Origin: Eulemur rufifrons
Lineage: Eukaryota > Chordata > Mammalia > Primates > Lemuridae
Direction of reading: 5' to 3'
Assembly (NCBI RefSeq): GCF_041146395.1
Contig: NC_091002.1
Location: forward strand, 6,256,501 to 6,320,500
DNA length: 64,000 nt
The translations under genes were made by a program, and so were the position numbers. Below the pieces are notes generated by a model. That model was not told where the DNA came from and ran no database searches. It saw only the letters and a program-made list of their open reading frames with translations. Positions 1-9,447 of this stretch are shown here, piece after piece. Numbering within the stretch: the first letter of the stretch is position 1; every line of letters starts with the position of its first letter.

Positions 1-26
1 AATGGGTTTATTTTATTTTATTAAGT

Positions 27-304
<278 letters not shown>

Positions 305-616
305 CTGACTCCAATTCTTTAGACAAAACTTAACTCTCTCAACCAATTGCCACCTAAAGAATCCCTAAAACTCACCTATGACTTGTAAGCCCCCACTTCT
401 AGATGCCCTGCCTTGTCAAACCGAACCAATGTGTACCTTCCATGTATTGATTGATGATTTTACCTGTAATTCCTGTCTCTGGGAATGTATAAAACCAAAA
501 TGTAACCCAGCTTCCTCAGGTGCACTTTTTCAGGACCTCTTGAGATGGTGTTCTTCGGACCACAGTTACTCCTATGGGCTCTGAATAAACGTCTTTAAAT
601 ACTTTGGCAGAATTTA

Positions 617-621
<5 letters not shown>
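305..621 (+). repeat. Probable class I ERV LTR fragment
   Basis: This unique-looking block contains an LTR-like run: 'gaaccaatgtgtacc', 'tgtattgattgatg', a TATA-like 'tgtataaaacc' near 488, and an 'aataaac' polyadenylation signal near 583. The order and spacing fit the 3' half of a gammaretrovirus-type LTR, oriented +. I cannot name the LTR family. The 68-residue open frame at 378-584 lies inside it and is not a gene. Confidence 0.5.
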
Positions 622-968
<347 letters not shown>

Positions 969-1488
969 AGAATTTAGTTTTTCCATCAACCCTGGCAAAT
1001 GAAGAATCTTATAAAAGCTGTAAGATCTGCTTCTGTCTGTATGTCTTTGTGTGTTATGTGCATGTGATATTTCACTACTGAAATATATAAAAGAGCTCTA
1101 ATCAATTGTCTTAAAAAGAGCTTAAATCAAATATTTTATCAGAAAAATAAAAACTAACTTTAATGCCTTTTAGTTCACTTGGGTAAATCTTTGGTAAGAC
1201 TAGTTTAATATTGTTGATTTAATGAAAACAGCTGTATCTTCTGATCAGCAAAATATCCACGTATTTAACTTTAGGGCTCTTGTGTAGGTGGCAACTGCCC
1301 AACATTTGCAGGCCACAAAAATTATTAACAAGGAAATAACTTGAGATGATGGCTAGCTTTATTTAATGGACAACTCAAGCATAATTGTTAAGAACAAGTA
1401 AATTAAATGAATGTAGATGGTAAAAAAGTTTATACATAACTTTTCATCATTTAAAAAATCTTTTTCAGTAATTTAAAGTCACATTATG
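969..1488. other. A/T-rich spacer, probable ERV internal debris
   Basis: No gene is visible. The sequence is A/T-rich with short frames only. Its texture resembles decayed ERV internal sequence that continues to about 2950 on the far side of the Alu at 1489. I could not assign a family. Confidence 0.35.
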
Positions 1489-1843
<355 letters not shown>

Positions 1844-2960
1844 TTAAATTAAGTAATAGAAAAGCATAAAATGTCTGAATCATTTCTAAGTTAAAATACT
1901 GAAACAATCACTAAATGTAAGTTTAAGTTGACATATTTTGGCATCTTAGTTTTATATGGTATAGAAAAATTAAACATATTTAGATCTGTTAATAAAAAAT
2001 TGAGGAAACATCTTTCTATGAAATTATGAAATGGTTTTCATCTACAAATACTCATAAAACAGTTCAAAATTACTTCCTAGGTTTTTCACTAGAAATTAAG
2101 ATTAAGAGGTAAAATTGTAATTAATATATGCAATTAAAACTACTACATATAAGAGAAACAATTCTGCATAAAGTGTATAAGAGCAGTCAGATGTGTTTTT
2201 GGTAAAGGAGGTTATAAAGAAGGCACAAGAATGGTTTTTGTTAAAGCAATTTTGTCTGGATGTTTTTAAAGGTTGTTTTAAGTTGAGGGCTAAGAAAAGA
2301 AAGATAAAAGCGAGTGGATATAGAATTGGGGAAAGAGAGTGCGGGGAAACTTGTAAGAGGGTGTAACATATTTATGGACATCTCATCTGGTGTGTTCAGA
2401 GCTGACCGAGACTGGATCGATCGGCACTGGCACTGCCAGTCTGCCCCCAGGGAATGCCCCTCAGACTGGGGGAAGGCACAAATGAGATAATAAAAAAATC
2501 AATTGGCAAAGCTTACAGAAACTTTCAACCCTTCCTGGCCTCAGGCTCTTCCACTTGCTTAAGTTCTACGCTATTTGGAAAAATCAGCGCCTTTGAAATC
2601 ACACACCTGGAGGAAACAGGCTGGGATCCAGTCCTTAAATGTGACATTGTTCCTTATTGCCAGGGCCTTTCCCTTCTCACTAAAAATTCTAAATTAACAG
2701 TGAGCTCCTGGGAGATAAAGACATCAAAGATCAAGGTCTCCAACCTGGAGGTTTTGTTTATTGGAAAAAGCCATCAAATGAAGGTTCCCTGCTGCATCAG
2801 GCAGACTGGGTGGCTGTCTTCACCACGGGAGACCCTCAACACTTTGTTCTTCAGACCCTGACAAGAAGTACATGAAATATTTCTTTGATTATCTTGAGGA
2901 ATAGGAACACTTTCCAGAACCGGATTTCGAATTTTGTTAATAATTGTCTTTATTTTTGTC
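1844..2960 (+). pseudogene. Degraded class I endogenous retrovirus fragment (pol/env junction region)
   Basis: A/T-rich sequence leads into a 135-codon open frame (2454-2861). In another frame, around 2715-2850, the translation contains a run of the type 'LQPGGFVYWKK' followed by a W-V context. This resembles the C-terminal basic domain of gammaretroviral integrase. There are stops downstream, so it is a relic with no intact product. It may belong with the LTR fragment at 305-621. This is a relic by inference from motif resemblance; no long alignment could be made. Confidence 0.45.
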
Positions 2961-3880
2961 ATATTTTTAATTCTTAATTATACGCTGTATGTCTATATAT
3001 CTAAAGTTAACAACAAAAAACTAATCATGGTAGACGCATAGAAATGATCCAACATGTCGTGGCTCCCTTGTTAAGTGGATGGTCTGGCTGAGACCCGCTC
3101 CTCCCTTGCTGTTACCAATCACCTTGGCCTTGAGACCTGCTGAGTTCCTCGGCCACAGCATCTCCCCTCTTTCCCTCCACCTGGGACAGAAGGATGAGAT
3201 TACCTGGAAGTGAGCCTTCCCTGTGACGTGGGACAAGTTTACATCTAACGTGTTGATCATCAGTGCTTTCAGAAGAGAAAGATTTTGGACAAAGAGAGGA
3301 AATAAGAAAAGAAAATTAGCTCAGAGCAGTCTGAGCTATGTGAGGTATTCACAATTTATCAGGTCCGGAGAGACATGAGTATGGGACTTCAGCCATGCTC
3401 CCCACCCACACCTGGGGGCAGCTGTTTAAAGGTATTTTGTTCTTTCTTTCCTGTAGTTTTCTGACTTGGTGCCTTACTCATTATCTTATTCCTGGACTTT
3501 GTGATACAAAGAATAGATAGTCAAGCAGTAGCTTCTGTCATTTTAATGTAAATTCTTGGTAAACTACTTAGGAACTGCCTCTTTTTTTCCTTTAAAAACC
3601 CACTGCTTGGAGCTCTGGTCCCACCACAGCCCTCTAGCCTAGTTAGAGGCTGAACTGAGCTACGGTAGCACCACTGCACTCCAGCCTGGGGGACAGAGCG
3701 AGACCCCTCCTCTCTTAAAACCCCACTGCTGCTAATGGGAGCGTATATTCAGGGAAACGAGTCTAGGCCCCAGGCTTGCAGTCCTAGAACTTGGCCCAGA
3801 TAAACTCTTCACTTATATTTATTTTGCCTCAGTTTTTACCTTTGGGGCGACAAAGGTGACTGCCAGGTCCCTGACATATA
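2961..3880. other. Upstream flank of NAT8L, no gene seen
   Basis: Mostly unique sequence with a 3'-arm Alu fragment at about 3635-3712 ('caccactgcactccagcctggg'). Short frames on both strands have no recognisable product. The GC content rises sharply after about 3880, at the CpG-island edge. Confidence 0.5.
3635..3712 (+). repeat. Alu 3' fragment
   Basis: It contains the Alu right-arm end 'gcaccactgcactccagcctggg' followed by 'gacagagcgagacccc'. Only the last 80 bases or so of an Alu remain. Confidence 0.8.
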
Positions 3881-4831
3881 AAGGGGATGTCTTCCCGTGG
3901 ACCAGTTCAGCGCCCCTCCCCGCTCCACATGGTCCCTTAGCGCGACGCTGCACGCCCACTCCCACGTCCCACGGGCAAGCCGGGCCACTCCTGGCCTCTG
4001 GGTGACCTTAGGTTGCCCCGCCGGCCCCACTCCACGGGCGGCGCGGCCCCAAGCAGGGGTGGAGAATTTGGCTCCGGTTCCCTTTCGGGGTGACTCGGGG
4101 AAAGAGGCGGAGCGCTGCGGGGGCTGGGTTCTCAAAGTGCGGGGGATAAGGTCCGCGACCACCTGTCTTTCACCTGAACTCCTCTGCGCCCGGCCTATAG
4201 CGCCTGCTTGTCCAGCTCGCCGGGACTGGGAGCCCTCCTTGCACCTGCACCGAGGCTACGGGGCGCATGCGCGGGCCGCGGAGGGCGGGGGCCGGGCCGG
4301 GCCCGTCCTGCGGGCCCCCAGCCCGGCGTCCGCTGCGGGGATCGGGCGTGGGGGTGTTGCGTTGCGCGGGGACGCGCAGAGTTGCAGGCGCGTAGGCACC
4401 AGGCCACGCTCTGAGTCCCCTCTGCTGCAGCCCGTGCGGTCCCCGCCGCGGGTTCTCGAGGGCACAGCTTTCAGACAAAGGGGCGGGAGATGGACAGGGA
4501 GATAGAGATGCAGATGCTTCCTTGACTGCTCCCGGAGGCCGACCCCGCGCGGAGCGGCGGCGCAGGGGCGGGGCGGCGGGTGCCCATCAGTCGCTCCCCG
4601 TTTCAACCTTCTCCCGAGACCTACAGGACGCCCAGCTCCGACCGCCGCCGCCCGCCCCCGCACGCACGTCCGTTCTAGGCCACCTCTCGAGGCTCCGTCG
4701 CTCCGTCGCGGCCCTGGTCGCCCGCGCCGCCCCCGCCGGCCGCAACCCCGCCGGCCGCCCGCGCCCGGCCGCCGCGCAGCGCCTAGTGTGCCATCGGGCG
4801 GGCGCGGAGGCGGCGTCTGCTCCCACCCCCG

Positions 4832-4929
4832 AGATCACATGGTGACCCTCGGCAGCCAATGCAGTGGACGCTAGGACCCTGCGGGACCCCGGGCGCCGCG
4901 ACTGCACCCGCGCCGCTGCATTATAAATA
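4832..4929 (+). promoter_or_regulatory. NAT8L: NAT8L core promoter: E-box, CCAAT box, TATA box
   Basis: Three elements stand in order in the + direction: a CACATG E-box with a partly palindromic surround (tcacatggtga, about 4835-4845), a CCAAT box at 4856-4860, and a canonical TATAAATA at 4922-4929. The CCAAT-to-TATA spacing of about 65 bases and the distance to the ATG at 5130 are normal. The predicted transcription start is therefore near 4950-4955, giving a 5'UTR of about 175-180 bases. A focused TATA promoter inside a CpG island is compatible with the strongly tissue-restricted (neuronal, brown fat) expression known for this gene. Confidence 0.7.
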
Positions 4930-5002
4930 CTTCTCCAAAATGCGGCGCAGCTCCCTGCGCGCGCCCCGGCCGCCCGCTGCCTCCGCCCCGCGCCCCTGAG
5001 CA

Positions 5003-5035
<33 letters not shown>
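5003..5035 (+). repeat. NAT8L: (GCC)11 trinucleotide repeat in NAT8L 5'UTR
   Basis: Eleven uninterrupted GCC units lie between the predicted start site and the initiator ATG. The repeat would be transcribed into the 5' leader, where a perfect GCC tract forms stable structure and can be length-variable. Confidence 0.9.
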
Positions 5036-5037
<2 letters not shown>

Positions 5038-5129
5038 GGGTCCGAGGGCGCCGCGCCCTTGCCCTGGGCCCGGGCCGAGCCCGCCCGCCGCCCGGCCGCG
5101 TCCCTGCGCTGCGCCGCCCGGCCGGGTGC

Positions 5130-5505
5130 ATGCATTGTGGGCCTCCCGACATGGTCTGCGAGACGAAGATCGTGGCCGCCGAGGACCATGAGGCGCTGCC
5201 GGGGGCCAAGAAGGACGCGCTGCTCTCCGCCGCCGGCGCCATGTGGCCCCCGCTGCCCGCCGCGCCCGGGCCGGCCGCCGCGCCCGCCGCGCCCCCGCCC
5301 GCCCCTGATGCCCAGCAGCTCGGCGGGGCGGGGGGCACGGGGCCGCCGGGGGGGCGCGGCGTGTGCATCCGCGAGTTCCGCGCGGCCGAGCAGGATGCGG
5401 CGCGCCGCATCTTCTACGACGGCATCATGGAGCGCATCCCCAACACGGCCTTCCGTGGCCTGCGACAGCACCCGCGCACGCAGCTGCTCTACGCCCTGCT
5501 GGCGG
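5130..5505 (+). CDS. NAT8L: NAT8L coding exon 1
   Basis: It encodes residues 1-125 plus one base. The first ATG (5130) has a poor context (T at -3, C at +4). The next in-frame ATG at 5151 has G at -3 and G at +4 and would start at residue 8. The exon ends CTG GCG G before the donor GTCAGT, giving Ala126 when joined to exon 2. It holds the Pro/Ala-rich N-terminus and the start of the conserved region (IFYDGIMERIPNTAFRGL). Confidence 0.96.
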
Positions 5506-8500
5506 GTCAGTGCGGGCGGCGGGGGCCGGGGCCGCGGCCCGCGCGCCACGCCGCCCTCTAGCCTGCCGCAGTCCCGCGCGGGCCGGCTAGCGGAGCCGGG
5601 GGGTGGAGGGGTGGGTACCCTGGGGGCGGCCGCACCGGACTCCCCGCCGCTCGCCCGTCCTGGAGCCCGGGCGGGCACCCGCGCGGACCAGGCCTGGGAG
5701 GGGGCGAGCGGCCCGCACCCGCGCGCCCACCCGCCTCTGCGGCGCCCGGGCGTGGGAACGGGCGCGGGCCGGCGCGGGGCAGGGCTGCGGGCGGGACGCT
5801 CGGGGGCCCGGGTGGGGGCGGGGCGGGCATCGGCCGAGGCTCGGCGCCTGGTGCGCGGGTGACTATATATAATCCGCGGGGCGGGGGAGGCTGCCGCGGC
5901 GGCTTCGAGTGCTAATTTATGAGGGGAGACAGCCAGCCCCGCGGGGCGCTGCGGGAGGGGCGCTCCAGGGCAGAGCGGGGGTGGGTGGTGGGGGGCGGGG
6001 GCCGAGGGCCGTCTCCGAGGGGTCTGTCGGAGCCTTTCCCCTGAAGCTCCGCCAGCGGAGGACTGTTCTCCCATTTTGCAGATGAGGAGCTTGAGGCTGG
6101 GGGAGGGTGCGATGCTGCCAAGGTCACCGCAGCCTAGATGCGGCTGGAAGCTGTCTGCTCGGCCCTGTCTTCACGGCGCCGCGCAGAGGCTGGTCCAGGG
6201 AGACTCTGGCTGTGGCCCCGGGAAGAGGGTGGTCCTGGGGCCCTGCTGAATTTGGGGATCCCTGCCCGCTTCCCAGCGGAGAGGTGACCTGCAGGGCCCC
6301 TTCCCAGCTGGGGACCACAGGGTCCAGCCTGTGCTGCGCCTGCCGGCCACTCAGGGCAGCCTGCCCAGAGGCTGCCGTGCTCAGGAGGTTTAGAAGTCCT
6401 GTGATTGTTTCGGGTGATAAAGGTAGTGTATCTTTAGGGTTGACAGTTTGAAAATAGGGAAAAGTAGGGGGAGCATCTGAAATGCCCCATTGCTCCTCCA
6501 CCCTTGAGGACAATGGTGCCTTGTTGGGCAGGCCCCTCCTGTGTGTCTGCGGTCTCCTTGGTTCCTCTCGCTCACCCACGCCACTTCTCCCTGTCCCCGC
6601 AGCACTGTGCTTCGCGGTGACCCGCTCACTGCTGCTGACCTGCCTGGTGCCTGCCGGGCTGCTGGGCCTGCGCTACTACTATAGCCGCAAGGTGATCCTG
6701 GCCTACCTGGACTGCGCGCTGCACACGGACATGGCCGACATCGAGCAGTACTACATGAAGCCACCTGGTGAGTCCTCCCCTCTGGCCCCTACCCCACACT
6801 CATCAGGCAGAGCTCCTCCTCCCCATCCCCCCTACAACCTCAGGGCAGGGCCCCTGGGGTCCCCATGACCAGAGTCATCCAGGTGACTAAGGCCTCCAGC
6901 GAAGGGTGGGCTGTCAGTGGCCTGGCACCCGCTGATGTGGGGATGAGGGCCTCTCTGCTCTTGTTGGTTCTGTCTGGCGTGGCCGGCAGGATCCAGGGCT
7001 GGCTGCAGTGCCAAAGCCTTGGATGGAGGGGGCCTGTGTGGCTGGGGCGATGACTCTGGGTGAGGCCAGGGGACCTGGGCTCAGGGCCACTTAGTGAGCC
7101 AGAGGGTCTTGCCCCAGCCCTTGTGGCCTTCTGTAGAGGGAGGGCTGGGGGCTACTCCCAGCCCTCAGGTTGCAGGTTCGGGGGCAGGGCCAGGAAGTTT
7201 CCTCAGAGGAGAGAGAAATCCCAGCCCTCTGGGGCAGGAGGTTCTCCCAGTGCTGGGGCGTCTGTGGCGGGAGGAGAGAGACTGAGTGGGCCCTGAAGGG
7301 TTGGTTAGGGTCTAGCAGGGCCTGGTGAGTGTCAGAGGAGGGCAGCACTCTGGTCCCGCCATCTGCCAAGCCCCCGCCCCTGCCCAGCTGGCCTTGGTGT
7401 CCGACATTCTCCTTTTTTTTCTTTTTTTTTTTGAGACAGAGTTTCAGTTTGTTGCCCCGGCCCTTCTTCAAACCCAAACATCTGGACGGCCTCCGTGGGG
7501 CCCTTGCCTTGCCTGGCTCTGCTTAGGAGGGGGAGGGGGTTCCCGTGCAGAGCCCAGGGTACAGTAGCGAAGAGGGCTCAGTCCTGGGTGGGGGGCCCAG
7601 CTCAAGGCGGCTGCCTGTAACCCTGCCCCCCAGGGCCACAGCCTCTGGTGTGAGGGGCTGTGGGACATCTAATGGGTCTGCAGGAGCCCCATGAGGGCAG
7701 AGGCCCTGCTGGATCTGTGGGTGCCGCTTGTGCAAATGGGGAGACCGAGGCTTGGGAGAGGGAGTTGTGCCCCCAGCCATATGGTGCTGGCGGGTTGTCA
7801 CTCCCTGTACTGTCCTGGTCTCTGGTCTGATCCAGTGGGTGGGGAGAGGCCAGAACCCCTGCATCGTGGGTGGGCCAGCTGGCAGGAGGAGACTGGCCCA
7901 GGGTCCCCTTGGAGCTAGAAACACTGTAAAGGGCTGGTTGGGAAAGCCTTGGGGGCTTTGGGATGGGGATGAGGGAGGGAGGGAGCCCTCCTGGGAACCC
8001 TGGAGCTGCTCAAAGCTTGGAGGGACAAGCCCAGGTCCCTGGTGCTGGCAGCCATGCCTGCAGCTCACCCTGACTGCTCTGGCTCTGCTGGGGGAGGGTG
8101 GGCAGTCAGGGCCCTCAGCACCCCCTCAGCTGCGTGCCCGGGCCCAGGGTCCAGCACTGAAGGAGACAGAAGTTCCCTCACTGAGCCAGCGGGCTGGTGG
8201 AGCCCCTGGGGTGATGGGGGGTGCTTGCTGGTCAAGGAGCAGGTACAGAGCCTTTTGGGGGGACTTTGGCTCCTCGAGGGGGCCAGGCTCCTGGGCAGGC
8301 ACTCCTTTGGCCCGCAGAGAGGTCTCTGGGGTCACCTCATCTTGGGCTAGCAGAGGCGGCCCGGGCCCTGCAGGCTTCTCCCTTCCTGACCTACCCTTGC
8401 GGCTCCTCACCTGATGTCCCTTCCCGGTGGCCTGAGGCTGGCCTTGGGCCATGCTATGGGTGGGGATGGCAGGCTTGGTTACGAGGCTAGGGTCGGTGGG

Positions 8501-9447
8501 CCTGGTCCCCACTTGGATTTATGCAATGTCCTCTCAGGCCCCCTCCCAGCTCTTGCTGCAGGGGTCCTTCTGGACGCTGCCTCACAGCCCCTGCTCTTCC
8601 ACCCCTCCAATGTGGGTGCCTGGGGACCAGCGTGGGAGCCCCTGGGGGCTGGGAGCCAGAGCAGGTTGGCTTCACCTGTGCCCGTCCTGTGGCCATTTGG
8701 GGGATGTTTGGTCCAAGTGTAGCTGGGCAGGGGCAGGGGCCTGCCTGGCTGAGGCCTGCCCAGCTCTTGGTTCCAGGGGAGGGACTCCGGCCAGCCTGGC
8801 CTCAAGGGCTGAGTGGGTCCTGGCTGCCAGTCGGACCCAGGCTCTGGGTGCCAGCTGGGCTTCCTCTGCTCAGGGCCCTGGAGGAGGCAACTGTATCTGC
8901 TTGTCCTGAATTGTGGCCGTCACCCTACACACCCTAGGTCCAGCAGAGCTGGGAGGGGGGCCATTCTGATATGTGGCTGGAGGGGGTAGCCCTGAGGGGC
9001 CCTGCCTGCCCACTGACTCTGTCAAGAGGGTCTCTTGGCCTTCCTTGCCGAGCAGCCCTGACTGCCCTGTCCCCTGCAGGCTCCTGCTTCTGGGTGGCCG
9101 TGCTGGATGGCAACGTGGTGGGCATTGTGGCCGCGAGGGCCCACGAGGAGGACAACACTGTGGAGTTGCTGCGCATGTCTGTGGACTCACGCTTCCGTGG
9201 CAAGGGCATCGCCAAGGCGCTGGGCCGGAAGGTGCTGGAATTCGCCGTGGTGCACAACTACTCTGCGGTGGTACTGGGCACGACGGCCGTCAAGGTGGCT
9301 GCCCACAAGCTCTATGAGTCGTTGGGCTTCAGACACATGGGCGCGAGTGACCACTACGTGCTGCCTGGCATGACCCTCTCGCTGGCCGAGCGCCTCTTCT
9401 TCCAGGTCCGCTACCATCGCTACCGCCTGCAGCTGCGCGAGGAGTGA
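5130..9447 (+). CDS. NAT8L: NAT8L, N-acetylaspartate synthetase (complete gene, three coding exons)
   Basis: NAT8L is a GNAT-family membrane enzyme that transfers acetyl from acetyl-CoA to L-aspartate to make N-acetylaspartate, mainly in neurons. Joining 5130-5505, 6603-6767 and 9080-9447 gives 909 bases: 302 residues plus TGA, exactly the family's usual length. Residues 1-75 are Pro/Ala/Gly-rich; the conserved block begins near CIREFRAAEQ. Residues about 118-148 form a hydrophobic hairpin-like membrane segment (LLLTCLVPAGLLGL). The GNAT core runs from about 150 to 280, with the acetyl-CoA pyrophosphate-binding signature R218-F-R-G-K-G223. The C-terminus ends RLQLREE. Both introns are GT-AG and split Gly/Ala codons after the first base. 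The start MHCGPPDM was chosen because it gives the family length; a second in-frame ATG lies seven codons later. No disabling change is seen. Identity is from recognised protein sequence; membrane topology is inferred. Confidence 0.97.
5506..6602 (+). other. NAT8L: NAT8L intron 1
   Basis: A GT-AG intron. The first half is CpG island and contains an isolated TATATATAA at 5864-5872 inside G/C-rich sequence. The second half is ordinary unique sequence. It ends in the pyrimidine tract 'cttctccctgtccccgcag'. No repeats or extra exon were recognised. Confidence 0.85.
6603..6767 (+). CDS. NAT8L: NAT8L coding exon 2
   Basis: 165 bases encoding the rest of Ala126 through the first base of Gly181. It carries the second half of the membrane segment (CFAVTRSLLLTCLVPAGLLG, then LRYYYSRK) and HTDMADIEQYYMKPPG at the entry to the catalytic core. 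The acceptor is cccgcag and the donor is GTGAGT. The frame continues without a break from exon 1 and into exon 3. Confidence 0.96.
6768..9079 (+). other. NAT8L: NAT8L intron 2
   Basis: A GT-AG intron of about 2.3 kb, G/C-rich and almost repeat-free apart from a short reverse Alu tail (about 7412-7462). It ends with the acceptor cctgcag. Many short frames occur on both strands because of base composition. None is supported as a coding exon. Confidence 0.85.
7412..7462 (-). repeat. Truncated Alu fragment in NAT8L intron 2
   Basis: A poly-T tract followed by 'gagacagagtttcagtttgt' and 'tgccccggcc', after which the sequence becomes unique. Only the tail end of a reverse Alu is present. Confidence 0.7.
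9080..9447 (+). CDS. NAT8L: NAT8L coding exon 3 (GNAT catalytic core and stop)
   Basis: It encodes residues 181-302 and the TGA. It contains the beta-strands of the acetyltransferase fold (FWVAVLDGNVVGIVAARA), the ELLRMSVDSRFRGKGIAKAL acetyl-CoA loop, and the C-terminal motif AAHKLYESLGFRHMGASDHY found in NAT8-family enzymes. The last residues are RLQLREE. No frameshift is seen, and the frame is the exact continuation of exon 2. Confidence 0.97.

Larger units (their letters stand above)
3885..6065. promoter_or_regulatory. CpG island spanning the NAT8L promoter, exon 1 and start of intron 1
   Basis: The stretch is extremely G+C-rich and dense in undepleted CG dinucleotides, unlike the CpG-poor flanks on either side. 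It contains Sp1-type GC boxes (for example GGGGCGGGGC at 4565-4574), the CCAAT/TATA core, and the whole first coding exon. Very long open frames on both strands here, including one of 495 codons on the minus strand at 4587-6074, result from the scarcity of A/T-rich stop codons and are not genes. An island of this kind is usually unmethylated in the germ line; that is inferred from CpG retention. Confidence 0.9.

Noticed and set aside
3897..4505. 202-codon + frame upstream of NAT8L
   Set aside because: Composition-driven frame in the CpG island; no recognisable protein, no splice signal and it precedes the TATA box.
4940..4999. Possible upstream open reading frame (ATG at 4940, TGA at 4999) in the NAT8L leader
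   Set aside because: The ATG is only about 11 bases after the TATA box, so it is probably upstream of the transcription start and not in the mRNA.
4587..6074. 495-codon minus-strand open frame across the NAT8L promoter and exon 1
   Set aside because: It is Arg/Pro/Ala/Gly low-complexity sequence, an effect of G/C-rich CpG-island DNA with few stop codons. It overlaps a well-supported + strand exon and has no domain.
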